Shown here: positions 62,188 through 64,000 of the stretch, piece by piece
How positions within the stretch are numbered: the first letter of the stretch is position 1
How the letters are laid out: every line of letters begins with the position of its first letter
NCBI GenBank assembly: GCA_963799815.1
Contig: CAWCYG010000004.1
Coordinates: 558,001 to 622,000, forward strand
Source: JBDTSW01 sp963799815
GTDB taxonomy: Bacteria; Actinomycetota; Thermoleophilia; Solirubrobacterales; 70-9
Length of the DNA: 64,000 nt
Direction of reading: 5' to 3'
Notes under the pieces: generated by a model
Told to the model about the DNA's origin: nothing
The model's input: only the letters and a program-made list of their open reading frames with translations
Databases searched by the model: none
Position numbers and translations under genes: made by a program

Positions 62188-62842
62188 CCCCGCGGGCGTC
62201 CTGCTCGTAGACAAGCCGGCCGGGATCACCTCGCACGACGTTGTCGCGCGCGTTCGCCGCGAGCGGGCAGTGAAGACCGGCCACGCGGGCACACTCGATC
62301 CGTTCGCAACCGGCCTCCTGATCGTCCTGCTCACCCGCGAGGCGACCCGCGAGCAGGCCCGGTTCATGGGTCTTCCCAAGACCTACCGCACGATCGCCCG
62401 CTTCGGCGCCGTGTCGACCACGGGCGATCGCGACGGTGAGATCACGGAGACGGGAGCGCTCCCGGACGGCGAGCCCGCACTCCCCACCGGCGAGATCCGC
62501 CAGCGCCCGCCCGCATACTCCGCCGTCAGAGTGGGCGGTGAACGCGCCTACAAGCGCGCCCGGCGGGGGGAGGAGGTGCAGGTGCCCGAGCGCATCGTCA
62601 CCGTCCATCGCTTCACCCAGCTCTGGCGGGAGGGCGACCGCGGCGAGTACGAGATCGAGTGCTCATCCGGCACCTACGTGCGCAGCCTGATCTCCAGCCT
62701 CGGCGACGCGTACTGCGAGGAGCTGCGCCGCACCGCGATCGGCCCCTTCACCGTCGAGGAGGCCGATCCCGCGATGCCCCTCCGATTGGAGGAGGCGCTA
62801 CGGCGCATCGACGCCGCGCCTGCCACAGTTCGCGGCCGATGA
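62156..62842 (+). CDS. truB: tRNA pseudouridine(55) synthase TruB
   Basis: The 228-residue protein isomerises U55 in tRNA. It has VDKPAGITSHDVV, the catalytic Asp in KTGHAGTLDPFATGLL, KTYRTIARFG, and RPPAYSAVRVGGERAY. It is shorter than the usual 300 residues because the C-terminal PUA-like domain is largely missing. ATG 62156 overlaps nrnA; it may begin slightly later. The stop overlaps ribF by 4 bases. Confidence 0.93.
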   Translation: MTSAPSSPRANPAGVLLVDKPAGITSHDVVARVRRERAVKTGHAGTLDPFATGLLIVLLTREATREQARFMGLPKTYRTIARFGAVSTTGDRDGEITETGALPDGEPALPTGEIRQRPPAYSAVRVGGERAYKRARRGEEVQVPERIVTVHRFTQLWREGDRGEYEIECSSGTYVRSLISSLGDAYCEELRRTAIGPFTVEEADPAMPLRLEEALRRIDAAPATVRGR

Positions 62843-63747
62843 GCATCCGGGTCACCCCCCTTGACGAGGCGACGCCGCGCCCGCGGAGGATCGCCATCGG
62901 GACCTTCGACGGCGTTCACGTTGGCCACCGCGAGGTCATCTCCGGCGCCGACACCGTGCTCACGTTCGAGCCGCATCCCCTCAGCGTCATCCACCCGGAG
63001 GCGGCGCCGAAGCTGATCATGCCCTTCGAGATCAAGCGCGACGTGATCGACGGTCTCGGGGTCTCGGAGCTCGTCACGATCCGCTTCGACGAAGAGTTCT
63101 CGGCGATCGAGGCGGACGAGTTCGTCGAGCGGATCCTGATCGCCATATTGGGCGCGGAGGAGGTCTCCGTCGGGGAGAACTTCCGCTTCGGCCGCAAGGC
63201 GCAGGGCGACCCCGCGATGCTCGCGGCTCGCCCCGAGTTCGAGACCCGGGTCGCGCCCCTGGTCGAGGTCGCCGGCGAAACGGTCTCCTCGACCCGGATC
63301 CGCGCCGCCGTCGCCGCCGGCGACGTGGAGACCGCCACCGCATGTCTCGGCGCGCCCTTCCTGCTCGAGGGGGAGGTGGTGATGGGCGATCAGCGTGGCC
63401 GCGACCTCGGCTTCCCGACCGCGAATGTCGTCCCGGACGACACGTATGTGGTCCCGGGCCACGGCGTCTATGCGGCCTTCGCCAACGGCGTCCCCGCCGC
63501 CGTCAACGTCGGAGTGCGGCCGACCTTCGAGACCGGACGCGGATTGCTCGTAGAGGCCTACCTGATCGACTACGACGGCGATCTCTACGGACAGATGCTC
63601 CGCGTGGCCTTCATCGCCCGCCTGCGGGGGGAGAAGCGCTTTGCCGACGCCCAGCAGCTCGTGACCCAAATGCACGAGGATGTGGAGGCCGCGACGCGGC
63701 TCTGCTCCGAGTTCTCCCCGCCTCGCATCGCGGGGCGAGGCCGCTAA
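62839..63747 (+). CDS. ribF: bifunctional riboflavin kinase/FAD synthetase
   Basis: The 302-residue enzyme makes FMN and FAD. The N-terminal nucleotidyltransferase has AIGTFDGVHVGHREVI and SSTRIRAAVAAGD; the C-terminal kinase has GRDLGFPTANV and GVYAAFANG...NVGVRPTF. ATG 62839 overlaps truB. Order truB-ribF-rpsO is common in bacteria. Confidence 0.95.
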   Translation: MSIRVTPLDEATPRPRRIAIGTFDGVHVGHREVISGADTVLTFEPHPLSVIHPEAAPKLIMPFEIKRDVIDGLGVSELVTIRFDEEFSAIEADEFVERILIAILGAEEVSVGENFRFGRKAQGDPAMLAARPEFETRVAPLVEVAGETVSSTRIRAAVAAGDVETATACLGAPFLLEGEVVMGDQRGRDLGFPTANVVPDDTYVVPGHGVYAAFANGVPAAVNVGVRPTFETGRGLLVEAYLIDYDGDLYGQMLRVAFIARLRGEKRFADAQQLVTQMHEDVEAATRLCSEFSPPRIAGRGR

Positions 63748-63761
63748 CCTTCGGCGCCGCG

Positions 63762-64000
63762 ATGACGGTGACAAGTGAGAGAAAGCGCGAGCTCGTCGGC
63801 AAGTTCGGCCGCTCCGAGAACGACACGGGCTCGGCCGAGGTGCAGGTCGCACTCATGACCGAGCGCATCAACGAGCTGACCGAGCACCTGCGCGAGCACA
63901 CCAAGGACCACCACTCCCGCCGTGGCCTCTTGATGCTGGTCGGCAAGCGCCGGCGCCTGCTGCGGTACCTCGAGCGCTCCGACGTCGAGCGCTATCGCAG
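63762..64000 (+). CDS. rpsO: ribosomal protein S15, cut by window edge
   Basis: The first 79 codons match S15: SERKRELVGKFGRSENDTGS, the EVQVALMTERINELTEHLREHTKDHHSRRGLL helices (in parts), and KRRRLLRYLERSDVERY. Only the last few residues lie outside. The start ATG 63762 is 11 bases after TAACCT, with no Shine-Dalgarno. Confidence 0.96.
   Translation, partial: MTVTSERKRELVGKFGRSENDTGSAEVQVALMTERINELTEHLREHTKDHHSRRGLLMLVGKRRRLLRYLERSDVERYR

Overview
The window looks like chromosomal DNA from a high-GC actinobacterium, most likely class Thermoleophilia (Solirubrobacterales or a relative), possibly from a metagenome assembly. Signs of this are a fused SecDF protein, an mIHF-gmk-rpoZ-coaBC block, PyrR acting at the ribosome binding site, frequent GTG/TTG starts, many apparently leaderless genes (TANNNT box 6-9 bases before the start codon), and a set of NTF2/SnoaL-like paralogues beginning MS(E/Q)xNVE. 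No rRNA, CRISPR array, prophage or intact insertion sequence was seen.

Layout. 1-9.2 kb is accessory: a methyltransferase cut by the window edge, an alpha/beta hydrolase, a copper lipoprotein, three NTF2-like paralogues mixed with copies of a repeated upstream module and a truncated barrel fragment, a small K+ channel, a cupin, secreted proteins and an RpiR-type regulator. 9.3-12 kb is the vitamin B6 operon pdxS-pdxT with an M29 aminopeptidase, followed by a secreted beta-helix protein. 13.4-25.2 kb is a housekeeping block: yebC, ruvCAB, a zinc-ribbon/PAS protein, secDF, a small membrane protein, recJ and relA. A glycosyltransferase follows. 26.1-31 kb is a tightly overlapping minus-strand operon: Ap4A-phosphorylase-like HIT, phosphohexomutase, metallo-hydrolase, lipid kinase, a second HIT protein, NTF2-like. 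31-34 kb holds a secreted three-repeat protein, an exo/endonuclease/phosphatase-family protein and CorA.

34-35.7 kb is the most interesting unit. A complete SAM-I riboswitch with terminator and antiterminator precedes a 'threonine synthase' paralogue, followed by a CysO/ThiS-type sulfur-carrier protein. A SAM sensor over these two genes points to homocysteine/methionine synthesis from O-phosphohomoserine and a protein thiocarboxylate, rather than to threonine synthesis. Next come a CDP-sugar gene pair, tRNA-Arg(CCG), RNase Z, a haloalkane-dehalogenase-like enzyme and a membrane protein.

40.5-43.5 kb appears to be an insertion between two copies of a 33-bp pyr promoter/leader repeat; it holds a decayed flavin oxidoreductase fragment and an MMPL transporter. 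43.5-52.5 kb is the de novo pyrimidine operon pyrR-pyrB-pyrC-carA-carB-pyrK-pyrD with a PyrR operator. 52.6-64 kb is mihF, gmk, rpoZ, coaBC, a TPR protein, dtd, then rimP-nusA-infB behind an attenuator-like terminator, ylxP, rbfA, nrnA, truB, ribF and the start of rpsO.

Three core genes (recJ, relA, pyrK) have broken reading frames at or near short CG or G repeats. Either the sequence has small indel errors there or these are real slippage sites; this matters for anyone reusing the translations. No similarity search was run: family names rest on motifs, length and gene order.
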